Counted from the stretch's first letter, positions 26,316-35,190 are shown. The stretch: 64,000 bases of DNA from Nonomuraea candida (GCF_000725485.1 NZ_JOAG01000012.1:248001-312000); one strand, 5' to 3'. Numbers and translations are program-made. The notes: generated by a model not told the origin, from the letters alone.

Positions 26316-27731
26316 TCAGACGACCTCGTACGCCTTCACGTCCCGCTCGTCCACCACCGGCGCCGGCTTGCGGGCCCGCAGTCCCGTGGCCGAGATGGCC
26401 AGCCCGACCAGGGCCAGCACGAGCGAGACCACGATCGCCGCGCGCAGCGAGCCGATGGAGAGCGTCTCGCCGCCGCCCGAGGTGAGCACGGCCGTCACCA
26501 CGGCCAGCACGATCGCGCCGCCCACCTGCCCGGAGGTGTTGAGCAGGCCGGAGGCCAGCCCCTGCTCGTCGTCGTCCACGCCGTTGGTGGCCTGGATGTT
26601 CAGCGAGGGGAACGACAGGGCGAACGCGATGCCCAGCAGGACCATGCCGGGGATCACCAGGCCGCCCAGGCTGGGGGTGCGGTCGATGCCGAGGAAGACG
26701 GCGTACCCGCCGGCCAGCGCGGCGGCGCCGACCACGATCAGCTTGCCGGTGCCGAACCGATCGGCGAAGTCGCCCATCTTCGTCGAGGTGAGGGCGACGA
26801 GCAGGCCGGCGGGCAGGAACGCCATGGCGGTGCCGAGGGCGGACCAGCCCAGCAGGTTCTGGAAGTACTGCATGGCCACGAACTGGAAGGCCACGTACGA
26901 GCCCATGAGGATGAGCAGCCCGAGGTTGGCCCGGACGATGTGGCCGGAGCGCAGGATGCCCAGCCGCACCAGCGGGTGGCGGACCCGCAGCTCGGTGAGG
27001 ACGAACAGGCCGAGCAGCGCGGCCACGCCCACGAGCGAGCCGATCGTCTGGAGCGAGGCCCAGCCGGCCTCCGGCGCCTGCACGACGGTGAAGACCAGCA
27101 GCAGCATCGACGCGGTGATGGTCACGGCGCCGACGAGGTCGTGGCCGCCCTCGGCGCGCTCCTCCGACCCCCGGGGCAGCACCTTCAGCGCGGCGACCAG
27201 CGCGATGATCGCGACGGGCACCGGCATCAGCAGCGTCCAGCGCCAGCCGATCTCGGTCAGCAGGCCCGACAGCACCAGCCCCAGCGAGTAACCGCTGGCG
27301 CCGCAGGCGGTGAAGATGCTCAACGCCCTGTTGCGCTCAGGGCCTTCGGGAAAGGTGGTAGTGATGATCGACAAGGCGGCCGGGGCGGTGAACGCGGCGG
27401 CCACGCCCTTCACGAAGCGGGCCGCGATCAGCAGCGCGCCGTCGTCCACGATGCCCCCGAGCAGCGACGCGACGGCGAAGACGCCCAGCGCGACCAGGAA
27501 CACCCTGCGCCGCCCGAGCAGGTCGGCGGTCCTGCCCCCGAGCAACAGAAGACCGCCGTAGCCGAGCACGTAGCCGCTGACCACCCACTGCAAGGAAGAG
27601 GTGCTGAGCCCCAGGTCGTGCTGGATGGCGGGCAGCGCGACGCCCACCATCGAGACGTCGAGGGCGTCCAAGAAGATCACGGCGCAGAGCACGGCGAGCG
27701 CCGCCCACCGCCGGGATGAGGAAGAAGACAT
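26316..27731 (-). CDS. MFS efflux transporter, DHA2 (EmrB/QacA) family, 14 TM
   Basis: Drug:H+ antiporter of 471 aa: LCAVIFLDALDVSMVGVALP with the family Asp in helix 1, motif A GGRTADLLGRRRVFLVAL, motif C-like GASGYSLGLVLSGLL, 14 hydrophobic stretches. Start ATG 27731 (MSSSSSRRW) is preferred because a promoter (TTGCAT-16-TAATGT, minus strand) predicts an RNA start at this ATG; a frame back to 27758 exists but would overlap the promoter. Divergent from a MarR repressor with shared operators, the usual layout of inducible multidrug pumps. Confidence 0.9.
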   Translation of the reverse strand: MSSSSSRRWAALAVLCAVIFLDALDVSMVGVALPAIQHDLGLSTSSLQWVVSGYVLGYGGLLLLGGRTADLLGRRRVFLVALGVFAVASLLGGIVDDGALLIAARFVKGVAAAFTAPAALSIITTTFPEGPERNRALSIFTACGASGYSLGLVLSGLLTEIGWRWTLLMPVPVAIIALVAALKVLPRGSEERAEGGHDLVGAVTITASMLLLVFTVVQAPEAGWASLQTIGSLVGVAALLGLFVLTELRVRHPLVRLGILRSGHIVRANLGLLILMGSYVAFQFVAMQYFQNLLGWSALGTAMAFLPAGLLVALTSTKMGDFADRFGTGKLIVVGAAALAGGYAVFLGIDRTPSLGGLVIPGMVLLGIAFALSFPSLNIQATNGVDDDEQGLASGLLNTSGQVGGAIVLAVVTAVLTSGGGETLSIGSLRAAIVVSLVLALVGLAISATGLRARKPAPVVDERDVKAYEVV

Positions 27732-27738
27732 GAGGCAG

Positions 27739-27811
27739 AACATTACATGCAGACGCATCTAATGCAAGTGCATTTAATGCTGTTGCATGAGTTTTTCCGA
27801 GGTGGTACTCT
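27739..27811. promoter_or_regulatory. Divergent MFS/MarR promoter with tandem palindromic operators
   Basis: Plus strand: TTGCAT (27783-27788), 17 nt, TACTCT (27806-27811), predicting an RNA start at the MarR ATG (27819). Minus strand: TTGCAT (27767-27762), 16 nt, TAATGT (27745-27740), predicting a start at the MFS ATG (27731). Between them GCATCTAATGC (27755-27765) and GCATTTAATGC (27770-27780) repeat with 15-bp period, with related half-sites ATTACATGC and TTGCATGAG on either side. MarR binding would cover both promoters. Confidence 0.78.
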
Positions 27812-27818
27812 CCCCGGC

Positions 27819-28205
27819 ATGGACGAGCAGTTCGTGGTCGACACCTGGCGATACGTCCTGGCCAAGCACGCCAAGGCCATGTGCGCGCTGGAGCGCGAGC
27901 TGGGCGATCGGCACGGGCTCGGGCCCAGCGAGTTCGAGGTGCTCGACCGCATGGTGCACCACGGCAGGAAGCTGCGCATCCAGGAGCTCTGCGATGAGGT
28001 CCACCTGAGCCAGAGCGCGCTGTCGCGGGTGGTGGCCCGGCTGGAGAAGGCGTCGCTGGTCTCGCGCGGGGTGTGCGACGTCGATCGCCGGGGCGTGTTC
28101 GTGTGCATCACGGACGAAGGGCGCGCCCGCCACGCCGAGGCCCTGCCGACGCAGCGGGCGGTGCTGGCCGAGGTCTTCACCGAAGCCCCGGCCCTCACTT
28201 CTTGA
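27819..28205 (+). CDS. MarR family transcriptional regulator
   Basis: Regulator of 128 aa: LERELGDRHGLGPSEFEVLD, wing-helix LRIQELCDEVHLSQSALSRV then VARLEKASLVSRGVCDVDRR, and GVFVCITDEGRARHAE. The ATG at 27819 sits at the predicted transcription start, so the mRNA is probably leaderless; the open frame extends upstream to 27747 across the operators and is not used. It should repress the divergent MFS pump and itself until a ligand binds. Its stop is 6 bp from the convergent deoA stop, with no terminator between. Confidence 0.9.
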   Translation: MDEQFVVDTWRYVLAKHAKAMCALERELGDRHGLGPSEFEVLDRMVHHGRKLRIQELCDEVHLSQSALSRVVARLEKASLVSRGVCDVDRRGVFVCITDEGRARHAEALPTQRAVLAEVFTEAPALTS

Positions 28206-28211
28206 GCGGTG

Positions 28212-29492
28212 CTACCCGGCCGTGATGCGGTCGATGACGAGGGGGAGCTGCTCGCCGGCGGTCTCCCCGACCGCGTACCCGCCCTCCAGCGCCTCCAGGG
28301 CGCGCTCGAACCGCCACGTCTCGTCGGCGTGCAGGGTCAGCAGCGGCTGCCCCTGCCGCACCAGATCGCCCGGCTTGGCGTGCAGCACGATCCCGGCCCC
28401 GAACGAGACCGGGTCCTCCTTGCGCGCCCGTCCGGCCCCGAGCCGCCAGGCCGCCAGGCCCACGGCGTAGGCGTCGAGGCGGGCCAGCACGCCGGACGAC
28501 GGCGCCTCGACGGTCATCGTCTCGGCCGCCCTGGGCAGCAGCGCGTCCGGGTCGCCCCCCTGGGCGGTGATCATGCGCCGCCAGGCGTCCATGGCCGACC
28601 CGTCCTCCAGCGCCTTCTCCGGGTCCTTGCCCCCGGAGATCCCGGCCGCCGCCAGCATCTCGCGCGCCAGCCGCACGGTCAGCTCGACCACGTCGGCGGG
28701 CCCGCCGCCGGCCAGCACCTCGACCGACTCGGCGACCTCCAGCGCGTTCCCCACGGCCCGGCCGAGCGGCCGGTCCATGGCGGTCATGAGCGCGACGGTA
28801 CGCACCCCGGCGTCCGTCCCGAGCGCGACCATGGTCTCGGCCAGCTCGCGGGCGGCCGGCACGGTCTTCATGAACGCCCCCGAGCCGACCTTCACGTCCA
28901 GCACGAGCGACCCGGTGCCCTCGGCGATCTTCTTCGACATGATCGAGGAGGCGATCAGCGGGATCGACTCGACGGTGCCGGTGACGTCGCGCAGGGCGTA
29001 CAGCTTCTTGTCGGCGGGCGCGAGGCCCGAGCCGGCCGCGCACACCACGGCCCCGGCCGAGCGCAGCACGTCCAGCATCTCGGCGTTGGAGAGCGAGGCC
29101 CGCCAGCCCGGGATGGACTCCAGCTTGTCCAGGGTGCCGCCGGTGTGCCCGAGCCCGCGTCCGGACAGCTGCGGCACGTACGCGCCGCACGCCGCCACCA
29201 GCGGGGCCAGCGGCAGCGTGATCTTGTCGCCGACCCCGCCCGTGGAGTGCTTGTCGGCGGTGGGCCGGTCGAGGGCCGACCAGTCCATGCGCTCGCCGGA
29301 GCGGATCATGGCCTGGGTCCAGTCGGCGATCTCGCGCCGGTCCATGCCGTTCAGCAGGATCGCCATGGCCAGGGCCGACATCTGCTCGTCGGCCACCTCG
29401 CCGCGCGTGTAGGCGTCGATCACCCAGTCGATCTGCGCCGTGCTCAGCTCACTCCGGTCCCGCTTGGCCCGGATGACCTCGATGGCGTCCAC
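28212..29492 (-). CDS. deoA: Thymidine (pyrimidine-nucleoside) phosphorylase
   Basis: Enzyme of 426 aa converting thymidine, deoxyuridine and perhaps uridine to base plus (deoxy)ribose 1-phosphate. N-terminal helical domain (MAILLNGMDRREIADWTQAM), phosphate-binding DKHSTGGVGDKITL, SGRGLGHTGGTLDKL and GSGLAPADKKLYALRD, then the C-terminal PYNP domain. GTG start 29492 follows immediately after a TGA of a duplicated mini-ORF (see next entry). Last gene of the nucleoside operon. Confidence 0.95.
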   Translation of the reverse strand: MDAIEVIRAKRDRSELSTAQIDWVIDAYTRGEVADEQMSALAMAILLNGMDRREIADWTQAMIRSGERMDWSALDRPTADKHSTGGVGDKITLPLAPLVAACGAYVPQLSGRGLGHTGGTLDKLESIPGWRASLSNAEMLDVLRSAGAVVCAAGSGLAPADKKLYALRDVTGTVESIPLIASSIMSKKIAEGTGSLVLDVKVGSGAFMKTVPAARELAETMVALGTDAGVRTVALMTAMDRPLGRAVGNALEVAESVEVLAGGGPADVVELTVRLAREMLAAAGISGGKDPEKALEDGSAMDAWRRMITAQGGDPDALLPRAAETMTVEAPSSGVLARLDAYAVGLAAWRLGAGRARKEDPVSFGAGIVLHAKPGDLVRQGQPLLTLHADETWRFERALEALEGGYAVGETAGEQLPLVIDRITAG

Positions 29493-29525
29493 TCACGCAC
29501 CCCCGCCGCACTCGATGGCGTCCAC
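29493..29525 (-). other. Eleven-codon upstream ORF created by duplication of the deoA start
   Basis: After the cdd stop the sequence reads TGA-GTG, encodes VDAIECGGGA and a TGA, then GTG again as the deoA start (VDAIEV...). A 21-bp segment covering GCG-TGA-GTG and the next four codons is repeated exactly with 33-bp period. Terminating ribosomes could re-initiate at the first GTG, make the decapeptide and re-initiate again at deoA. Translation is unproven. Confidence 0.6.
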
Positions 29526-29921
29526 TCACGCGCTCCTGCTGAGGTCGTGCGGCCCGAACGCGTACGGCAGGATCTCGGCCATGCGCTTGGGCCCGTCCTC
29601 GGTCTCGACCAGCAGGTCCTCGCCGCCGAACTCGTACAGGAGCTGGCGGCAGCGCCCGCACGGCATCAGCAGCTCGCCGTGGCCGTCCACGCAGGTGAAG
29701 GCCACCAGCCGGCCGCCGCCCGAGCGCTGCAGCGCCGAGACCAGCCCGCACTCGGCGCACAGCCCGACGCCGTAGGAGGCGTTCTCGACGTTGCAGCCGG
29801 TGACGACGCGCCCGTCCTCGACCAGCGCCGCCGCCCCGACGGGGAATTTCGAGTACGGCGCGTACGCGTGCCGCATGGCCTCGGCCGCCTCGTCGCGCAG
29901 GCCGTCCCAGTCGATGTTCAA
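29526..29921 (-). CDS. cdd: Cytidine deaminase
   Basis: Homotetrameric-type enzyme of 131 aa converting (deoxy)cytidine to (deoxy)uridine. Signatures YSKFPVGAA, CNVENASYG, zinc ligands in LCAECGLV and MPCGRCRQLLYEFG. TTG start 29921 overlaps the permease stop by 4 bp (TTGA) and follows GGGGGGAA. Products go to the phosphorylase encoded downstream. Confidence 0.94.
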   Translation of the reverse strand: MNIDWDGLRDEAAEAMRHAYAPYSKFPVGAAALVEDGRVVTGCNVENASYGVGLCAECGLVSALQRSGGGRLVAFTCVDGHGELLMPCGRCRQLLYEFGGEDLLVETEDGPKRMAEILPYAFGPHDLSRSA

Positions 29922-31198
29922 TGTTGTTCCCCCCGGCGGTAGCTGACGCCGTCGGCCTTGGGCATCCGCAGGCGTTGCGAAGCGACCAGGAGCACGAGCA
30001 GCGTGAGCACGTGTGGCGTGATGAAGACGAACTCGTTCGGCAGCTGGTCGACGGTCAGCCAGAGCCAGAACAGGATGACCGCGCCCAGAGCGGCGCAGGC
30101 CATCAGGGTGTACTGCCTGGCGCCACTGGCCGCCAGCTCGGCGGGCCGGCCGGAGGAGGTCAGGCGGCGGATCTGCAGGCCCAGGTAGATCAGCAGCAGC
30201 ACGGCTCCGAACAGGAAGAACGAGGTGATCGCCTCGCCGCTGCGCAGCCGCAGGCCCTCGGTGTAGCCGAACAGGGAGGCGCCGACGGCCAGGCCGCCCG
30301 GCCGCCAGTTCCCGAAGATCATCGCAGCCAGGCCGATGAAGCCGCGCCCGGCCGTCTGGCCCTCGACGTACTTGTCGGAGATGAAGACCAGGAACACGCC
30401 GCCCAGCCCGGCGAACGCGCCGGAGATGACGACGGCGATGTACTTGATCCGGTAGACGTTCACGCCCAGCGACTCGGCCGCCCACGGGTTCTCGCCGGCC
30501 GAGCGCAGCCGCAGGCCGAAGGCGGTGCGCCAGAGCACGAAGAAGGTCAGCGGCAGCAGCAGCACGGCCAGGATCACCAGCACGTTGACGTTGTGCGTCA
30601 GGCCGCGCAGGACGCCCGCCACGTCGGACAGCAGGAACCAGTGCGTGCTCTCCAGCTTGCCGAGCAGGTCGGGGCCGTCGGAGAGGATCGGCAGGCTGGG
30701 CTCCCACGTACGTCCGGTGACGGCGGGTGAGGTGGTGATGCCCGCGCCGGCCTCGTTCGCCTGGGTGCCCTCCTTGTAGAGCACCTCCGACAGGAAGCGG
30801 GTGACGCCGGGGCCGAGCAGGTTGATGGCCACGCCGCTGATGATGTGGTCCACGCCGAACGTCACGGTCGCGATGGCGTGCAGCAGGCCGCCGAGCGCGC
30901 CGCCGAGCAGCCCGGCGGCCAGCGCGGCCAGGGGGCCCCACTGGTATCCGGCCCAGCCGGCGAACCAGGTGCCGAGCACCATCATGCCTTCGAGGCCGAT
31001 GTTGACCACGCCGGCCCGCTCGGCCCACAGGCCGCCGAGCCCGGCCAGCCCGATCGGCACCGCCAGCATCAGGGCGGCGCCGAACGTGCCGGAGGAGGTG
31101 ATGTCGTTCTGGCCGGTGATGATCCGCACCAGCGACAGCAGCAGGATGAGCGCCGCGACGCCGACGAGCGCCAGGTGGTACTTGCCGACCCGGGTCAT
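29918..31198 (-). CDS. nupQ: Nucleoside ABC transporter permease (NupQ/YufQ type)
   Basis: Membrane permease of 426 aa in the BPD_transp_2 family: ALMLAVPIGLAGLGGLWAER, VVNIGLEGMMVLGTWFAGW, HIISGVAINLLGPGVTRFL. Longer than B. subtilis-type partners owing to extra C-terminal helices (residues about 330-410). It pairs with the neighbouring permease; start overlaps that gene's stop by 4 bp. Nucleoside specificity is inferred from the cdd-deoA linkage. Confidence 0.9.
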   Translation of the reverse strand: MTRVGKYHLALVGVAALILLLSLVRIITGQNDITSSGTFGAALMLAVPIGLAGLGGLWAERAGVVNIGLEGMMVLGTWFAGWAGYQWGPLAALAAGLLGGALGGLLHAIATVTFGVDHIISGVAINLLGPGVTRFLSEVLYKEGTQANEAGAGITTSPAVTGRTWEPSLPILSDGPDLLGKLESTHWFLLSDVAGVLRGLTHNVNVLVILAVLLLPLTFFVLWRTAFGLRLRSAGENPWAAESLGVNVYRIKYIAVVISGAFAGLGGVFLVFISDKYVEGQTAGRGFIGLAAMIFGNWRPGGLAVGASLFGYTEGLRLRSGEAITSFFLFGAVLLLIYLGLQIRRLTSSGRPAELAASGARQYTLMACAALGAVILFWLWLTVDQLPNEFVFITPHVLTLLVLLVASQRLRMPKADGVSYRRGEQH

Positions 31199-32337
31199 GC
31201 TGTCACCTCAACCGGTGTGTTCCTGGCGAGCTGCTGGGCGGCCCGGCGCTCTTCGAGCCTGAGCGCGAGGCGCTTGGTGATCTCGTTGGCGATCACGACG
31301 AGCAGGACGATCACGCCCTGGATGATCGTGACCACGGACGCCGGCACGTGCGCCTCCTGCAGCGCGCCCTGGGCCCGGTCGAGGAAGGCGAACAGCAGCG
31401 CGGCGATCGCGATGCCGGCCGGCTTGTTCCGGCCGAGCAGTGCCACCGCGATGCCGAGGAAGCCCAGCCCGGCGGTGAAGTTGGAGTTGTAGGCGCCCCG
31501 GTCGCCGAGGATCTCCGGCAGGCCGATCAGCCCGGCGACCGCGCCGGACATCACCATGGCCGCGATGACCATCGTCTTGGGGGCGACGCCCGAGGCGAGC
31601 GCCGCGGGGCCGTTGAGGCCGCTGGCCTTGACGTTGAAGCCGAAGCGGGTGCGCTCCAGCACCAGCCAGACCACCACGCCCAGCACGATCGCCACCAGCA
31701 GGAAGCCCCACAGGCCGCCCGCGCGGGTCGGGCGGACCATGCCGAACCAGTCGAAGACGAAGTTCAGGTCGGGGAACATCGCCGACTCGGGCAGCGGCGG
31801 GGTCGTGGTGGTGAGGTCGCCTTCCTTCTGGCCGCTGAACGGGCCCCTGACCAGGTAGGAGGCCAGGTTGATGGCGATGTAGTTCAGCATGATCGTGGCG
31901 ATGACCTCGTTCACGCCCCTGGTGACCTTCATCACCGCGGGGACCAGCGCGTAGAAGCCGCCGACCAGCGCCGCGACGATGATGATCACCGAGATCTGGA
32001 TCCACCCCGGCGCGGTGAAGGTCGAGCCGACGTAGGCCGCGCAGATGGCGGCGATCCGGTACTGGCCCTCGACGCCGATGTTGAACAGATTCATCCGGAA
32101 GCCGATGGCCACCGCCAGGCCGGCGATGAACAGCGGGATCGCCCGGTCGATGAGGGCCGCGACGCCGTTCGACTGCGCCCGCTCGGTCGCGCCGAAGTCG
32201 AAGAAGGCGGCGAGCGCGTCGAGCGGGCCTCCGCCCGCGGCGACGATCGCCACGCTGCAGATCGCGATCGCCAGGATGACGGCGACGATGGCGCCGGCGA
32301 CGGTGAGCAGCGCCCGGTTGAGCCCGGCGGGCATCAC
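31195..32337 (-). CDS. nupP: Nucleoside ABC transporter permease (NupP/YufP type)
   Basis: Permease of 380 aa: GLAVAIGFRMNLFNIGVEGQ, GVNEVIATIMLNYIAINLAS, FTAGLGFLGIAVALLGRNKP are family signatures. GTG 32337 overlaps the ATPase stop by 4 bp; the ATG three bases later (TGATG) is equally possible. Heterodimer partner of the NupQ-type protein. Confidence 0.9.
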   Translation of the reverse strand: MMPAGLNRALLTVAGAIVAVILAIAICSVAIVAAGGGPLDALAAFFDFGATERAQSNGVAALIDRAIPLFIAGLAVAIGFRMNLFNIGVEGQYRIAAICAAYVGSTFTAPGWIQISVIIIVAALVGGFYALVPAVMKVTRGVNEVIATIMLNYIAINLASYLVRGPFSGQKEGDLTTTTPPLPESAMFPDLNFVFDWFGMVRPTRAGGLWGFLLVAIVLGVVVWLVLERTRFGFNVKASGLNGPAALASGVAPKTMVIAAMVMSGAVAGLIGLPEILGDRGAYNSNFTAGLGFLGIAVALLGRNKPAGIAIAALLFAFLDRAQGALQEAHVPASVVTIIQGVIVLLVVIANEITKRLALRLEERRAAQQLARNTPVEVTA

Positions 32338-33941
32338 GTCTCCTCAGTGCCGGCGATGGCGCCGGTCATGTAGCCGCCCAGCCGCTCGGGCGTGATGTCG
32401 GAAGGGTCGAGCGCGGCCACGAGCCGCCCCCGGTAGATGACCTGGATCGCGTCGGACAGCCCGATCAGCTCGTCGAGGTCGGCCGAGATGAGCAGCACCG
32501 CCAGCCCGGCCGCGCGCGCGTCGCGCAGGTGGTCCCAGATGGCGGCCTGGGCGCCGACGTCCACGCCCCGCGTGGGGTGGGCGGCGATGAGGAACGCGGG
32601 CGCGCCGCTCATCTCCCGGCCCACGATCAGCTTCTGCTGGTTGCCGCCCGACAGGGCCAGGGCCAGGGTGTCCACGCCTGGCGTGCGCACGTCGTACTCC
32701 CTGACGATGCGCTCGGTGTCGGCCTTGGACGCCTTCCGGTTGATCCAGATGCCCCTGCGCGCGGGCTTCCTGGTCTGGTGGCCGAGCACGCGGTTCTCCC
32801 ACAGCGACGCCTCCAGGAGCAGGCCCTGGCGGTGGCGGTCCTCGGGGATGTAGCCGATGCCGGACTCCCTGCGCCTGAGCGTGGACCAGGAGGTGATGTC
32901 CCGGCCGGTCAGCTCGATGAGGCCGTGCGCGGGGCGGATGCCCATGATGGCCTCGATCAGCTCGGACTGGCCGTTGCCCTCGACGCCCGCGATGCCGAGG
33001 ATCTCGCCCTGGTGGATCTCGAACGACACGTCGTCGAGCAGCAGGCGCTTGCCCTCCTCGCGCAGCTTGGCCACGTACGCCTCGGCGGAGGCGCCCTTGG
33101 GCACCGGGCGGTGGCCGTCGGCCTCCATGGTGAGCCCGGAGACCTTCAGCGTCACGACGTCGGTCACCGTGGACTCGCGGGTCTCGGGCGTGGGCAGCTC
33201 GCTGCCCACCATCAGCTCGGCGAGCTGCCGCGCGGTGACCTCGCCCGGGTCGACGCTGGCGACCGTGGTGCCGCGCCTGATCACGGTGATCGCGTCGGCG
33301 ATGCCGAGCACCTCGTCGAGCTTGTGCGAGATGAAGATGACGGTCAGGCCCTCGGCCTTCAGCTCGCGCAGGTTCTGGAAGAGCTCCTCGACCTCCTGCG
33401 GCACCAGTACGGCCGTCGGCTCGTCGAGGATGAGGATGCGGGCCCCGCGGTAGAGGACCTTGAGGATCTCGACGCGCTGGCGGTCGCCGACGCCGAGGTC
33501 CTCGACGAGCTTGTCGGGGTCGACCCGCAGGCCGTGGGTCTCGGCCAGCTCGTTGATGCGGGCACGGGCGGCGGCCGTGTCCAGCAGGCCGGCCCGTTTC
33601 GGCTCGGCCCCGAGCACGATGTTCTCCAGGACCGTGAAGTTGTCGGCGAGCATGAAGTGCTGGTGCACCATGCCGATGCCGACCCCGATGGCGTCGCTCG
33701 GCGTGCGGAAGCTGACCTCCGCGCCGTTGACCCTGATGGTGCCCTCGTCCGGCTTCTGCATGCCGTACAGGATCTTCATCAGGGTCGATTTGCCCGCGCC
33801 GTTCTCCCCGACGATGGCGTGCACCGTGCCGGGCCGGACGGTGATGCGGATGTCGTGGTTCGCGACGACGCCGGGGAAACGCTTGGTGATGCCCTCCAGC
33901 TCTACGGCGGGTTTCGCCGTGGCCAGGGTGTCAGCACTCAT
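32334..33941 (-). CDS. nupO: Nucleoside ABC transporter ATP-binding protein, two fused NBDs (NupO/YufO type)
   Basis: Fused double ATPase of 535 aa. NBD1 (about 12-250): Walker A GENGAGKST, Walker B LILDEPTAVLVP, signature VGDRQRVEILK. NBD2 (about 275-500): degenerate Walker A GVEGNGQSEL and signature LSGGNQQKLIVGREM. The asymmetry is typical of the RbsA/YufO group, with ATP hydrolysis mainly at one site. Start ATG 33941 (MSADTLATA) with GGAG 7 nt upstream; the longer frame to 33968 enters the intergenic hairpin. Confidence 0.93.
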   Translation of the reverse strand: MSADTLATAKPAVELEGITKRFPGVVANHDIRITVRPGTVHAIVGENGAGKSTLMKILYGMQKPDEGTIRVNGAEVSFRTPSDAIGVGIGMVHQHFMLADNFTVLENIVLGAEPKRAGLLDTAAARARINELAETHGLRVDPDKLVEDLGVGDRQRVEILKVLYRGARILILDEPTAVLVPQEVEELFQNLRELKAEGLTVIFISHKLDEVLGIADAITVIRRGTTVASVDPGEVTARQLAELMVGSELPTPETRESTVTDVVTLKVSGLTMEADGHRPVPKGASAEAYVAKLREEGKRLLLDDVSFEIHQGEILGIAGVEGNGQSELIEAIMGIRPAHGLIELTGRDITSWSTLRRRESGIGYIPEDRHRQGLLLEASLWENRVLGHQTRKPARRGIWINRKASKADTERIVREYDVRTPGVDTLALALSGGNQQKLIVGREMSGAPAFLIAAHPTRGVDVGAQAAIWDHLRDARAAGLAVLLISADLDELIGLSDAIQVIYRGRLVAALDPSDITPERLGGYMTGAIAGTEET

Positions 33942-33968
33942 TTCGCCTCTCCTACAGGGGGGCGGCAT

Positions 33969-34011
33969 AGACAGAAGGCCCGAAGTGGGGACTCCGGGCC
34001 CTCAGCTGTCT
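33969..34011 (-). terminator. Intercistronic hairpin (attenuator) between the lipoprotein and transporter genes
   Basis: Outer stem AGACAG/CTGTCT and inner stem GGCCCG/CGGGCC on the minus strand, loop around TCCCCA, no T tract. Located 12 nt after the lipoprotein stop and 27 nt before the ATPase start. Such structures usually stabilise the 5' message and lower downstream expression, giving excess binding protein over transporter. Confidence 0.6.
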
Positions 34012-34023
34012 CTTCTACCCCGA

Positions 34024-35091
34024 TTACGGCTTGGCAGGAACCGTGATTTTGCCGTCGACGATGTCCTTCTTGGCAGCGTCGAGCTTGTCCTTGATGTCGT
34101 CGATCTCGCCGCCGGTGGTGGCCAGGCCCACGCCGTCGACCTTCAGGTCGTACGTGACGTTCGTGCCGCCCTTGGCGCCGCCCTGGAAGGCCTTGATGAA
34201 CTCGAAGACGCCGACGTCCACGCGCTTGAGCATCGAGGTCATGATCACCGACTGCAGGTCGGTCTCCTTGACCGTCTGCCGCTGGTCGGAGTCGACGCCG
34301 ATGGCCTTCTTCTTGGCCGCCGCGGCCGCCTGGAACACGCCGAGGCCGGAGTCGCCGGAGGCGTGGTAGATGACGTCCGCGCCGCTCTGGTACATCTTCT
34401 CGGCCGCGACCTTGCCCTTGTCGGGGGCCTTGAAGCCGGAGAAGTCACCGTCGGGGGTGAGGTACGTCACGTCGATCTTGGCGTCCGACTTGACGGACTT
34501 CACGCCCGCCACGAAGCCCGCCTCGAACTTCTTGATCAGGTCGTTCTCGACGCCGCCGACGAAGCCGACGTGGCCGCTCTCCGCCTTGGTCGCGGCGGCG
34601 ACGCCCGCCAGGTAGGAGCCCTGCTCCTCGGCGAACAGCAGGCCGGTCACGTTGGGGGCGTTGGAGGCCGAGTCGACGACCGCGAACTGGACCTCCGGGT
34701 ACTCCTCGGCGGCCTTCTTGATGTCCTCGGCGTAGGCGAACCCGACGCCGATGATCGGGTTGTAGCCCGCGTCGGCGAGCTGGCGCAGCAGGTCACCGCG
34801 GTTGGAGCCGTCCGTGGACGGGCTCATCTCCTTGATCTCGGCGCCCAGCTCCGTCTTGGCCTTCTCCAGGCCGGCGTAGGCCGAGTCGTTGAACGACTTG
34901 TCGCCGCGCCCGCCGATGTCGAACGCGAGTCCCACCTTGAGCGCGCCCTTGGACGCCTCGCCGCTCGTGCCGCCCGTCGGCTCCTGGCCGGCCGTGGTCC
35001 CCCCACCGCCACCGCCGCACGCGGCCGCCGCCATGAGCATGACGCCGGCGACCGAGCCGAGCGCCACCCTGTTGAATCGCTTGCCGAGCAA
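34024..35091 (-). CDS. nupN: BMP-family nucleoside-binding lipoprotein
   Basis: Substrate-binding lipoprotein of 355 aa (Bmp/Med family). TTG start 35091 is chosen because AAGGAG lies exactly 5 nt upstream and the product then begins with a compact signal peptide ending MAAAAC (Cys25); ATG 35106 is in frame and would add five residues. Mature part: LKVGLAFDIGGRGDKSFNDS, ADAGYNPIIGVGFAYAEDI, ADVIYHASGDSGLGVFQAA. First gene of the nucleoside import and catabolism operon. Confidence 0.92.
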   Translation of the reverse strand: MLGKRFNRVALGSVAGVMLMAAAACGGGGGGTTAGQEPTGGTSGEASKGALKVGLAFDIGGRGDKSFNDSAYAGLEKAKTELGAEIKEMSPSTDGSNRGDLLRQLADAGYNPIIGVGFAYAEDIKKAAEEYPEVQFAVVDSASNAPNVTGLLFAEEQGSYLAGVAAATKAESGHVGFVGGVENDLIKKFEAGFVAGVKSVKSDAKIDVTYLTPDGDFSGFKAPDKGKVAAEKMYQSGADVIYHASGDSGLGVFQAAAAAKKKAIGVDSDQRQTVKETDLQSVIMTSMLKRVDVGVFEFIKAFQGGAKGGTNVTYDLKVDGVGLATTGGEIDDIKDKLDAAKKDIVDGKITVPAKP

Positions 35092-35161
35092 GGCGACTCC
35101 TTCCATTTCCCCGCCGCCGAATCTCATCGCGGGCGCGAAGAAACGTACGGCACCTGCACGG

Positions 35162-35190
35162 AAGATAGTTGCTTGACCAGGGACAACCAA
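35162..35190 (-). promoter_or_regulatory. Promoter of the nucleoside operon
   Basis: Minus strand TTGGTT (35190-35185), 17 nt, TATCTT (35167-35162). Predicted leader of about 60 nt to the lipoprotein start. The rest of the divergent gap to 35381 is moderately AT-rich but shows no clear palindrome or riboswitch fold that I can recognise. Confidence 0.55.
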
